NCBI GenBank assembly: GCA_004565275.1
Contig: SDOX01000018.1
Coordinates: 100,130-164,129, forward strand
Reading direction: 5' to 3'
Source of the DNA: Nannochloropsis salina CCMP1776
Taxonomy: Eukaryota; Sar; Eustigmatophyceae; Eustigmatales; Monodopsidaceae
DNA: 64,000 nt
Position 1 is the stretch's first letter; each line of letters begins with the position of its first letter. This document shows, one piece after another, positions 1-10,305 of this stretch. The notes beneath the pieces were generated by a model that had not been told where the DNA came from, did no database searches, and saw nothing but the letters and a program-made list of their open reading frames with translations. A program made the position numbers and the translations under genes.

Positions 1-2430
1 GCCGCAGCCCGAAAATTACTCGTCGTCTTCCCCATCCGCTCGTTCTCCACCACGCCCCTCCCTCCCTCCCTCCCTCCCTCCCCTTCCTCCCCCTCCTCCT
101 CCACCAGCATCACGCGCACGTTCGGGTCCTGGTGCTTCAAATAAACCCCCACACCTGCCAGAGTACCCCCCGTCCCGGCCCCAGAGACAAAGGCGTCGAT
201 CTTGTGCCCGACCTGCCGCCAAATTTCAGGCCCCGTGCCCTCAAAATGGGCTTTGAAATTCGCCAAATTCTCGTACTGATCCAAATGCACGATCTTGGGC
301 ATGTGCCGGCGGAGACGCAGAGGCCCTGGTCCCTCCTCCCAACCCTCCGACGGCACCTCCCTCCTTTCCTCCACCGACTCGTCCCTCCCCCCCGCCCCTT
401 CCGCACCTCCCGCCTGGTCCCCCTCCTCGCTTCCCGCCACTCCTGCCTCCTCCGCCTCCGCCTCCGCCTCCTCTTCCTCCTCCTCCTCGACCCTCAGACC
501 CTGGTGATGGGCCTGAAAGGACTGCAAAGCAGCGGCTTGCGCCTCTCTGAGTTCTTGGGCTAAAGCCGCCGCCTGTACGGAGGGAAACATGGGCACGTGA
601 GCGAACCGAATACCGAGGTGTAGTGAAAGCATGCGGGGAGAAAGGTGCCTTCGAGAAAGAGAGGACGGAGTGCGCGGGTCAATGAGCAGTGAAAGCCTTG
701 AGATACAGCCTGGGGCTCCCGTTGGGTGTGCGGCAAGCCCATCCTGACCAAACGGATGGGACGGGGGAAAGACGAAGTCGACAGGGAATACGGCCCCGGG
801 CCCGAGGGTATGCAATGCCATCCAGGAACCTCCTCCCTTCCACCCGAGATCACGGCGACAAGAGTGAAAGCATGGAGCAGAACAATCAAAAATTGGCTGG
901 AAAGGCCCCGAAGCGAGCCTAAGACAGGACGCGTCTTCCTCCCTCCCCCACCGCCACCCGGACAACCCCTTGGTACCTCCCTGGCCGGTGTGGGAAGGGC
1001 CAGGGGAGGCTTTATAAGGGATGCCTTGACCACTGAACCGACGCCGACAACGACGAGGCACTGTCTCGCCCACATTTCCATGTTTGCGAGCGGGAGGCAA
1101 AAGGGGAACGGGAGGATAGCGGGGAAGGGAAGGAGGGAGGGACGGAGGGACGGAGGGAAGGAGGAAAGGAGGCTTACCTTGTGGTAAAAATGCCGGGAAT
1201 CCGAGAGCGGCACGGAGGGCTGGACGTGGACATGCGCCCCGTAGGCCCGCATCAAATCCACTTTAACGGCCGAAACGCTGTCGGGGACGACGAGGACGCA
1301 TTGGTAGCCTTTCGCGAGGCTTGCCAAGGCGAGGCTGATCCCAGTGTTCCCTCGAGTTCCCTCCACGATGACGCCCCCGGGCCGGAGCCGCCCTTTCCGT
1401 TCTGCGTCCTCCACTGTCGGGGGGTGGGGAGGTTGGTATTTCGAGACGGATGGAGGGTCCGCGGGTGGGGGGCGGCATGGCATGGCGCGAGAGAGACTCT
1501 GAGAGGCATTAATTGCCGCCGAAAGAATGAGGGACATCGGGGGCTCTCAAGAGTTTTTGTACGTCATTGATAGGCGCTAAAGAGGCCCTGAAAGGCATTG
1601 ATAGAGCAAATAAAGGGCACCAGGGCAGGCCGCCTAGACAATCCTTCCTCCCCGCCCCCGCAATGGACGCCTGCGCCCCCGAGGACGCCTCCACAAAGCC
1701 CGCCATCTCGCCTCCCCACGCCTCTCGTAGTGTCCTGCCCCCACTCTTACCCATGTACACAGCCGCCCGATCGTTGATACTCCCGGAGGGGTTCAGGTGC
1801 TCGGCCTTGGCGAGGATGCGGCAGCCCGTGATCCGGGAGAGGGACTTGATTTCCACCAAGGGGGTGTTCCCCACCGTGCCTGCGAAACCTTCCACCACCT
1901 GGGGGAAGGGAAAGAAGGAGAGGAAGTACACTGCCTGGATGGGAAGGAACTGAAACGGACGAGGCGACAGGCAGCGGTCTCAGGCAAGGAAAAGCCCGGG
2001 GCCCTGGGGCACGCCGCATGCACAGCCATGGTACCAACCCCAAAGGCATCCTCCTTGTCTCCTGGCCCCCATCCGCCCTTCTCTCCCTCCTCCCCACCCT
2101 CCCTCCGTCCGTCCCTCCCTCCCTCCTTACCTCGTCCGTGTGGCTGTGCATCCCGTGGCGCAAGTTCCCATGGCCCATCCGCTTGCCTCCCCCCCCTCCC
2201 CTTTCCCCGTTGTCCCCTGACCGGTTGTACGGCGGCCTATAGAAACGACGGTTTTTCTCGTCATCATTGGTCGTCCCTCTTTCCTCCTCCTCCTCCTCGG
2301 ACGAGTGCACCCAAGCAGGATGGCCTTGCGCCCGGGCGGGGCCACGGCACGGAGAGGAAAAATAAAAGGAGGAACCCGGAGTCCCTCGCTTTCCGTTCTC
2401 CGCCGAATAGTAAGGCGTGGTCAGCGCCAT
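1..2430 (-). CDS. cysteine synthase-like (CBS/OASS fold) protein, 3' end beyond window
   Basis: Exons 2131-2430, 1751-1898, 1178-1413 and 572 down to the left edge join in phase (0, 1, 0). The catalytic core resembles fungal/oomycete cysteine synthase 2: VEGFAGTVGNTPLVEI, then AEHLNPSGSINDRAAVYM, then IVEGTRGNTGISLALASLAKGY, and later VSGAGTGGTLAGVGVYLK. Such enzymes make cysteine from O-acetylserine and sulfide using PLP. The family motif is S-V-K-D-R, with Lys forming the Schiff base; here the codon at 1773-1775 is AAC (Asn, about residue 142). The normally T-(S/A)-G-N-T-G loop reads T-R-G-N-T-G. Catalysis is therefore doubtful unless the base is wrong. An acidic low-complexity stretch interrupts the last exon seen. 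The 100-residue first exon is low complexity, so the start is provisional. A further intron may begin just after the V-R-V-M-L segment near position 105. Confidence 0.82.
58..84. repeat. CCCT/CCTC microsatellite
   Basis: About 27 bp of tandem CTCC units, lying within or next to the last visible part of the cysteine synthase-like gene. Read on the minus strand it is a G-rich GGGA tract. Confidence 0.8.
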
Positions 2431-3327
2431 GGCACCCGCGGCTGCGGTTATACAGGCACTGGCCTGTTCAAGGGAAGGGCCGGGCCGGGCGTTACGTGAG
2501 GGACGTGAGGGGCCCGGGGGGGAAAGAGAGGAGGGAAAAAAAGACGAATGCGTGGCCTCAATCGAGACCTACACTGAAGAGCGGACATAAATGTTCATTT
2601 GGAAAGTCTCCGACACAGATGTACCTCACGCTCCTTCGATCCTCGCCAGACTGTCTCGCTTACCTTGAGGATGTGTTCAACGACACGCCTTGATCCTGGG
2701 CCTCGGGAAGAGAAAAAGTACATGACTGTGGAAGAACGGGGTTCAGTACGTGCCCGCAATCATCGATTTTGACATGCTGTTGACTCTATGCTCAGAAATG
2801 CCCAGTATAGTCATTATAGCAGCATGACAAAGTGAATATGACTGTAATTGTTACAGAACTATGAGGCGGGGGGGGGAGGTCGGCAAGCAGGCTAACAGAA
2901 AGCGTATAATTGCTGCGTCTTCGTCACTGCCCAGCAAAAAACGCGCATCAAAGCCGCAAAGTAGTGGCCAGATGTCTATGTCTTGGCTCCTGTAATCCTC
3001 GCACGACACACCTGCCATTCCAGGTTCCCACCATGCTGCTGCCCCTTCTGTTCTTTGCCCTCGCCGAGCCTCAGTAGGAGACAGCGAGGCTTGATGGGAT
3101 GAGGCATTATACGACACATCTTAACCCCATGACGAGGGAGGAAGGACGGTGGATGTGGCCCGTTCTCGTGTCATGTACTACAGGAGCTGATTGATGTGCA
3201 CGGTAATGTCGGCACCTTAATATTGGCGGACCGCGCATATAGCAGGCTCATCTACATCGGCGCAGTGTGAAGAAACGGCAAGCTCTCAGGAGAAAGCGAC
3301 TGCTACGTAAGAGGTGAAGATAGAGGC
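2431..3327. other. intergenic, divergent promoter region
   Basis: Lies between the divergently transcribed cysteine synthase-like and ELOF1 genes. I see no coding exon with support. It should hold both promoters, but I cannot point to a specific element. Confidence 0.6.
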
Positions 3328-4156
3328 ATGGGAGGGCGGAAAAAGGTACGTGTTTGTCGAACGAAGGGGGTGGGGGGAGTCATGATGAAAAGAGAGGTAG
3401 CGGAGGAGTTATCCGGAAAAAAGAACAAAATTTAGTCGAATTTTGGCCCTCCTGTCCCATCTGTTGCAGCTTCCCCGCACATGTAGCTAGATCGCCGAGG
3501 TTTGCCACGGCACGTGTGTTTCTGTGGTGTACAGCTCGTTTTGAACCAATCTGTCGAAATCTTTCCCCGCTTGCTCATGTTTTGGCAGCACCACGTTGAC
3601 GCCCCCCATCCACCCGCCTTCTCCACCTTGTTTTCACCAGGCCTCCAAAAAAGTCGCAAAAAAGAAACGACCCAGCCTACGCACGGTTTTTAAATGCGTG
3701 CAATGTAACAACGACGGCGTGGTAGAGTGTGTCATGTGAGTGGTAATTCCCCAGGCCCCCCAGTCTCTCCTCCCCCCATAAGCCTCTCCCTCGTATTCAC
3801 AAGAAGCACTCAAACTCGTCACCGGCTCTCCATTTCAGTCGAAAGGAGCAAGGCACCGGGGAGGTGGTTTGTCGCGTCTGCGGCGCTTCTTTTATATGTG
3901 CCGTCAATTGTGAGTATCAAAATCAATGAGGGCGGTGGGCGTTTGTGACGAAGATGTCAGGCAGCCGGTGTTTGTATGTTCGGGAGTTGTGACTTACAAC
4001 CTCCCCCCCCTTCCCTCCCTGACCCTCTGACCACCTCCCTCCCCCACAGACCTGTCGAAACCCATCGACGTGTACTGCGAGTGGATCGACGAGTGCGAGC
4101 GGATCAGCGGGGAGCAAGAGCAAGTGGAGGGGGACGTTGGAGAGGGGGGCATGTAG
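3328..4156 (+). CDS. ELOF1: transcription elongation factor 1 homolog (ELOF1/Elf1)
   Basis: Four exons, 3328-3345, 3641-3735, 3839-3909 and 4050-4156, splice with consistent phases (0, 2, 1) to a 96-residue protein, the usual size of the family. The product starts MGGRKKASKKVAKKKRP, the basic tail that contacts nucleic acid. A zinc ribbon follows with C25-x2-C28 and C49-x2-C52, then the conserved YLSKPIDVYCEWIDECE segment, close to the family's YLSEPVDVYSDWIDACE. Elf1 binds elongating RNA polymerase II near the downstream DNA and helps passage through chromatin and transcription-coupled repair. The first exon encodes only six residues and was placed by the conserved basic start and a GTACGT donor. 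A short acidic/Gly tail follows the conserved domain. Confidence 0.95.
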
Positions 4157-4534
4157 GAAGGAGGGAGCGAAAAAGGAGGGGAGGGAGGTGTATAATGGGG
4201 ACCGAAGCACGCATGAAAGTAAAAAAGAGCACGTCTGGCAAGGCCGGCGTCAGGACGTCTCGTCTTATTGTCGCTATTTATTGGCACATGTCCCATCCGG
4301 ACCCATTTTTGGCGCGAAAGAGGACCTTCACCTCCAGCGCTTCTACATCCCTCCACCTCCTCTCCTCTACCCCCTCTCCTTCGCCTTCCTCGCCCCCTCT
4401 CTCTTCTCCTCAGGGCCGTCCTCCTCGCTCACTCTCCCGCGTTCTCCTTGAAGCATCCCATCCGAGAACCCTTGGGCCAATCCTCGGTCCCAGCCTGTCC
4501 CGAGTCGTCTTCCTTCCGGCCCCCTCCCCGCCCC

Positions 4535-6126
4535 TCAGGACCGACGCAAGAACATGTGGAGGAGGAAAAGAAATTCCGAGAGCATGGCCACGTTGATCCA
4601 GACGTGCATGAGTGCGTGGCTATTCCACTAAGGCATGCAAGAGGGTTTGACAATCCAGGGGAACGGAAGGAGAAGGCTAGAATGTGAGCGTATGCGCATG
4701 GCATTCAAAAAATACAACGTGACGTATTCATCAATGTCCTCGAAGTCCTGCGCTGTCCTCCCCTCCCTCCCTCCCTCCCTCCCTCCCTCCCTCCCTCCCT
4801 ACCCAAACGTCGAACTTCCCGGGTGCGAAACGCTCGGGAAAATGGAGGGCGTACGTGAGACCCCCCACCACCAGTGAACCCGTCATCCCGCAGGCGCACA
4901 GCAAGGAGGGAGGGAGGGAGGAAGGGATGGAGGGCGAGGTGCAGTCCTGATAAGCCTGGAACCAAAGTGGAAGCTGGTAGAGGCTGCCAATCTCCAGAAG
5001 CATGCGGAGGCGGCCGATGTGGCACAACACAACTTGACGGATGTGTGTCACCTACAGCGGAAAGATAAGCGACAGCAACAGGGAGGGGAAACCCCGATGC
5101 GATAAGGGAGGGAGGGCGAGGGGAAGGAGGAAGGAGGGGTGAGGGAAAGTGTCCTTGACGGAAAACCTGGCCGGAGAACTTCCCTTAGGTGTCTCACGCC
5201 ACATGACGACGGCGCTTTATCTTTTCTATTCGTATGCACCGTCTTTGGTTTCCCTCTGGGACGCTCGACTGCGTGTCTCCCGCCCCTGACCCCCTCCCTT
5301 CTTTCTTCTCTTGTTCCCCCCCCTCAGGTCTCACCAAGTACGCCGTTAAGCCCATGGCTAGCAGCACGTTCAAGAGTGTGCCCCACCATGGATAGACAAA
5401 AACCGCCTGGGTAAACGCCAATATGACGGAGGCGATGAAGATGCCGAGATAATCCAGTTCCAGACACAGCTCGTACACGTGCTGCGAGATCCCCGCGTTG
5501 CCGACCAGGTGGCAGACGATCGAGGCGGGGGCATGGATCCACGCTACGTGCAAATAAAAAGAGGCGAACACTATCGCAGAAAGCCAGTCACGGCGGAAGA
5601 CGCCATAGATGTAGGAGGCAACAAAGAGTAAGACGTGCGAATGCACCCACGAAAACACACTTGTCCAGGTATCCAGCCAAGAATTGTGCTGATAAAACAA
5701 GCCTTGACACGCCTCCCGCAAGGTAATGCATCGTCGATATCCGGACAATATAAAGGGGTTTCCAACAAGGTAAGGAGCAGCCTCGTGCCGGGATACCGAC
5801 AGACGGGCTGGACGGCTCCCCTGGGACGAGGACAGGCTCCGTTCCCTCTCCTCTCCGACTGGCCGTTGGGTATAGTCCTTGGCATCGTCGACGCTGCGAC
5901 GTTTCTGGCTGCGGGTGCGACGATAAGTTGCAGCCTCGTGACGAACATCTTGAGGATCATGTTGACATTGGCGGACTGAGGGGGGGCTGGCACCCGCGCC
6001 AGCACCCGATGGGAGTGGCGGAAGGTCCCAGGGGACACGGGGCAAAGGCGACAGTATTTTGAGCTGATGACCACCTTGATCGTCATCCTCGCTATCTCTG
6101 TATGCCGGCGTAGAATATCTAACCAT
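4535..6126 (-). CDS. PAQR family membrane protein (adiponectin receptor/hemolysin III type)
   Basis: Three exons, 5335-6126, 4803-5051 and 4535-4627, all phase 0, give 377 residues. The first 125 or so residues are polar and presumably cytosolic. Then come GYRRCITLREACQGLFYQHN, the usual PAQR entry segment, and seven hydrophobic spans. The zinc-binding set of the family is complete: S202-x3-H206, D225 in LDYLGI, and H351-x3-H355 in SHALMH. The penultimate span ends with FPERFAPGKFDVW, also typical. PAQR proteins include adiponectin receptors with ceramidase-like activity and progestin receptors; substrate here is unknown. The last acceptor was chosen (TTAG before TGGAATAGC) because it keeps the frame and gives the final transmembrane helix. 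Intron 2 carries a long GGGA repeat immediately after the donor. Confidence 0.9.
4757..4800. repeat. (CCCT)n tract in PAQR intron 2
   Basis: About 11 tandem CTCC units directly next to the 5' splice site of PAQR intron 2. On the transcribed strand it reads GTAGGGAGGGAGGG and so on, so donor and repeat merge. Confidence 0.9.
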
Positions 6127-7160
6127 GGTGACGATGTTCGAGGACGGTATCTATCCGTATAGGTGGATTCGATATATTTGGATTATGTCTCGTGATTCAG
6201 GAAGATATAATATAACTGAGTTAGAGATACAATCACGAGGATCAACAGCGTCACACCTCCAATATTTGTGATATTTTGTCATAGAATGAATTCGGAAGTC
6301 TGACTTCACATTTTAGTACGTTTCAATGTGTCATTGTCGTACGTCGGAGCCCGTGTCAGAATGGAATCCAACCTTCGTTGATTTGAAAGCTCGTCACACG
6401 GCAAATATACCGCCCAAAACATGGAAAGATCCTGAGTTCTTGCCAGACTGGACTAGCGTAAACTAATTTAAATATGCATGAATGCCACTCTCCAAGAACC
6501 ACACGACTTGCGTTCTGTCAAAGGTATTAATCACATTTTTTTCTGCACAGAAGCTGAACTAACGGCTGTGGCAGTCGCTCAACGTTATGTGACGTTTCAG
6601 CATCCGCAAAACAAAGAAAGATTTACAAACCCATGTAACCTTACTCCGTGTACACAATGTTATTAAAACTTCTGAAACTAAGTAAACAGAGTGAAATGTG
6701 CGTCGATTCATTCTTTTTCTTGATTCACCAAATGGAACATATGCTTTCGTAATAACCTCCTTGTCTCAGGGGGCTCGCAACAGGTGTCGTTTTGTTCATA
6801 TTCGCTGTACATTCGTTTGCCATATGTGCAAAGTGTGTATCAAATAAGCCACTTACCACGGCATGTATGAGGTAGTGCCGGCGCTTGACCCCGCGTTTCC
6901 GCCTCTCTTAGACCGCACTCATCCCTTCTGCAATTTTCGCAACGGCCGGAACCTTTCCATGTCCTATCCCCGCAAAGCCGATCAATCCTTCTACAATACT
7001 TTGTTTCGGGAACTAAAATTTCCTCCCATGTATCACTGTCGAGCATAGGCCTAAACACAAAGTTGCCTCTTATACCGGCCTCACGCTAAGCTTGTCGGCT
7101 ACACATGTATATGCATATCTATAAAATATTTTCCCCTCCCCTGCCGTAGGAGATCCTCCT
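6127..7160. other. AT-rich intergenic region; doubtful small gene inside
   Basis: Noticeably more AT-rich than its neighbours. On the minus strand, 6840-7058 holds a Cys/Arg-rich reading frame (residues such as DRTWKGSGRCENCRRDECG). It is preceded by a plausible acceptor, ends in a GTAAGT donor, and could join a short exon below 6790. I recognise no family and treat it as possible rather than real. Confidence 0.35.
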
Positions 7161-9017
7161 TTACCGTTTAGACACCGGGGGTCCGCGGTCCATGTGTAGG
7201 AACATGGCTTCTTCCTCGTCTTCGAATGCTTCTTTGACCATCTGTAAGGGAGGAAAATGTGTCAAGTAAGTGCAGTGCAATTATTCAAGTCTCTCTCCCT
7301 CTCTTCTCCTCCTTTGAAGTTTCCAAGAGCAAGTACTCGGGTCCACAACTGCATTTAGCCTCTCTTGTCCTACCCCCTTCTCTTCCCGGTCCCTCCTATT
7401 CCACCCTCTGCCTACATCGTTGACAACTCCCCCCACTCCGAAGGCGGGCACGATGCGCATGACACGGCCCAGCAAGACGTTCCGGTAGCCGCTCTTGATC
7501 TCTTGGAGACGACTGAGCCACGTCGCATCTGAAAGTGACCGCAAAGGAGATGCGTTGGGGGGTAAGAGTGAGGTGAGGGACTGAAGAGCGGAACGCGCGA
7601 TGGGTGACAAGTCTCCCTCCCTCCCTCCCTCCCTCCCTCCCTCGCTCGAATTCCCCCTCCACTCCTTACCTTTTCGCACGTATAGATCCATGGCAAGGAT
7701 ATGCAAGGGCGTGAAAGGGATCTGCGCCAGCATGGGGACGGCGAAGGAGGCGGCAATGTCGGCGTACCGCGGGCGGAAGCTCAAGTCTTCCACCAGGTGG
7801 TCGCGCACCGTGTTCTAGAAGGAGAAGAGCGGAGAGGAGCAAAGGGCGAGACATTGGCATCAGATTATAAAACAAGGCAGAAAAAGCTGTGATCAAGCAG
7901 AGAAAGCCTTCGTAAAGGACCTATCTCGGGAGGGGAAGGGGAACAAGGGTGCTCGAATGGAGGCAGGGACGCGCTACGTACCTTGAGCACGAAGGTGGAG
8001 GTGACGGTCATCCCGTCACGAATGCCAAAGAGGAGATAGGAGGAGAGAGGGAAGGAGGAAGCACTTTTCTTCATCATGCGTGCGAAGGCCCTGTCCTTGA
8101 GGGAAACGCCCACAATGTTGACGAGGGAGGTAGTCACGGCAGTAGGAATCTTGTAATCGATGCCGTTTTCCTGAACGGGACAGGTGGAGAAACGAGAAAA
8201 AAAGGAAGGCATCATGACAATGGAAGAGAGGCAACAAAGAGCGGCGTGAAGGTCCCGTTCCACCCCCCACCGTCCCGCCTCCCCCCCCCTGCCTTCTCCC
8301 GGAACCCCTCCCACCCTTCACTCCACTAACCGTGCACCAGGCCTCCGTGCCGTTCGCAGCCATATAGGTGCTTAGATACACGCCCCCCATGATCCGCAAC
8401 GCCGGGTTCCACGACGCCCGCCCTGTGTACAAGTCACTGGCCGTCCGCTTGACGGCAGTGCCCACCCCAATGTGGTCGAACTGACTCCGGACAATGGCTA
8501 AATCCAGCACCGTGATCATGGGGCTGACGAGAGACCCTGCGACCACTGCAGCAGTTACAGCCCCTAACGTGGCGTTGGCGGGGTGGGAAAGGCCGATGTT
8601 GGGAACGTGGAGTTCATGCGGCAGGTGGATGCCGGCGTCGGTGATCACGTGCACCCCCGTGGAGGCCATGGAGACGACCGTGTTGTTCCTTCGCAAGGCT
8701 TGTCGACCTTCATCTGCCATGCTAGAGAGTTTCCGGCTCATTTTCGAGGTGGTCTCATCGGCGCTGATGGAAAGCCGACGGATGAGAGACATGTTCTGAG
8801 GATCCTCGCCTGCGGTGGCGCTGGCGCTGGTGGAAAGGGCGGCAAGTTTCGCGGTTGAGGCTTGAGCAGAGAGATTTCCAGAGCTTGTGGGTGCCGCTTG
8901 CACCTTATCCGAAGCAGGTGGAGACGAAATCGCACGGGTAGAGGCCTTGGAGGAAATGCCAGGCGGCTGAGAGCTCATGGTAGCAGTTCCTGCCGGGGAC
9001 GACGCAGTTTGACCCAT
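7161..9017 (-). CDS. mitochondrial-carrier-like protein, tandem paralog A
   Basis: Five exons, 8331-9017, 7982-8170, 7670-7814, 7416-7528 and 7161-7241, splice in phase to 404 residues. The first 130 or so residues are Ser/Thr/Ala-rich and start MGQTASS, which fits an N-myristoylation signal. The conserved part contains SPMITVLDLAIVRSQF and TPLHILAMDLYVRK. Both recall, without matching exactly, the P-x-(D/E)-x2-(K/R) signature of mitochondrial carriers, with Gly/Ala-rich hydrophobic spans between. Paralog B (10306-12477) lies just upstream on the same strand and shares blocks such as NGIDYKIPTAVTTSLVNI, LRDGMTVTS-FVLK and RIVPAFGVGG. The final exon was placed from the paralog, where QVKESFEE follows the same Gly-rich block. 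Substrate and membrane are unknown; the carrier link is tentative. Confidence 0.85.
7613..7642. repeat. (CCCT)n tract in intron 3 of paralog A
   Basis: Seven or so CTCC units within the third intron of the carrier-like gene, about 30 bp downstream of its donor on the transcribed strand. Confidence 0.8.
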
Positions 9018-10305
9018 TACTTGCAGAATTTATAAGGCGGTGTACTTTTTTGAAGGTTAGGTAATTGAGACTCTGAGTTTGGGGAATGGGCCACAATCAG
9101 AAATCGGATAAAGGTAGCCTATGTAAACATGTATTACACCAAAAAGCTTGGAACACTTTAATATTGGGATTTAAAGCTGACGTAGATGCGGGCTCATGAT
9201 AGTGGTAAAAATAATCCAAAAGCTGAAGCGTTAATATTGACTTATTGACAAACCGTACAAGGATGGAGATGTGCACTTGTATAACACCTTTATCCCAGGA
9301 CCCTTCTCCGAGCGATACGAAGGAATGAGTCTGAAGGAGAATTCCAGTAGGTTGTTACTTCACAGTCAATAGACCGGCTTACATACTCAAATCTAGTCTT
9401 ACACCTTCTACGGAGGCGCAAAACTTGCTTTTCGATGCGTAAAGGGATTCATGTCCCCGGAAAAATCTACAGGATGGACTGGCGAAAGGACCGGCTGCTA
9501 GGAACGTCCTCAGCCGTTTGGGCGGCCGTTAACTCGGAGGGTTCAACCATTTAAAAACAACATAAAAGTCAATGTCCCTGTCCATGAAAGATCAGGCATA
9601 AGATGAAGAGCGGCGTAAAAAATAGCATTAGCTATCGAAAAAGGTCATTTTGCCTCGGCTTTTGGAAGAAGGCGCATAAATGCGACTCCCCATTTAGACG
9701 GCTACGAGACTGTAGATGTTCAAAGCTACGAGTGATTCGAACATTCAGAAAAATCGGCGTGGATATTTTGATGAAAACAACAAAATGTTGCCGGGAGATT
9801 TCCTCAACTTTTCAATAACATAAGACAAAAAGCAAAGAAGCACATGGAATTTCTGTTTTACCTTTCAAAAACTCTTGTCATTTGAGCTACCTCGATACAG
9901 ACATGCATTGGTACTCTTTAGGTCCTAAACTTTTCCCGTATGGCTAGTGCACAACTGCATGGCTTATCTCCAGTTATCGCTTGCTTTCAAGGTATTATTC
10001 ATCAATTCTGACTATTTTTGGCTCCCATAAAGTCACTTGCCCCATGATGCATATTAATATCCGCTTGGCCTGCTCATTTGTACATGGCGATCGGGCCGGA
10101 TGAATAAGCCCGCAGGCGTGACACCATAGTTTACGAGTTGAGTGAATTTTATTTGGATATATTTGTAAGTTTGTGAGAAGACCTACAGGTGTGAGATCGG
10201 AGCGCTTCGTCGTACGGTAGAGAGCGTCCTGCATACCAAGTATAGTTTCATATTTAATAACAATACGCCTACGCACGCACCTAAATCCTTCGGCGCCGCC
10301 TCGTT
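9018..10305. other. AT-rich spacer between tandem carrier-like paralogs
   Basis: Contains only short, unconvincing reading frames. It must hold the promoter of paralog A and the 3' end of paralog B. I found no RNA gene or repeat. Confidence 0.6.

Noticed and set aside
1797-2693. 298-codon plus-strand frame
   Set aside because: It is antisense to the well-supported cysteine synthase-like exons and has only low-complexity Pro/Ser content.
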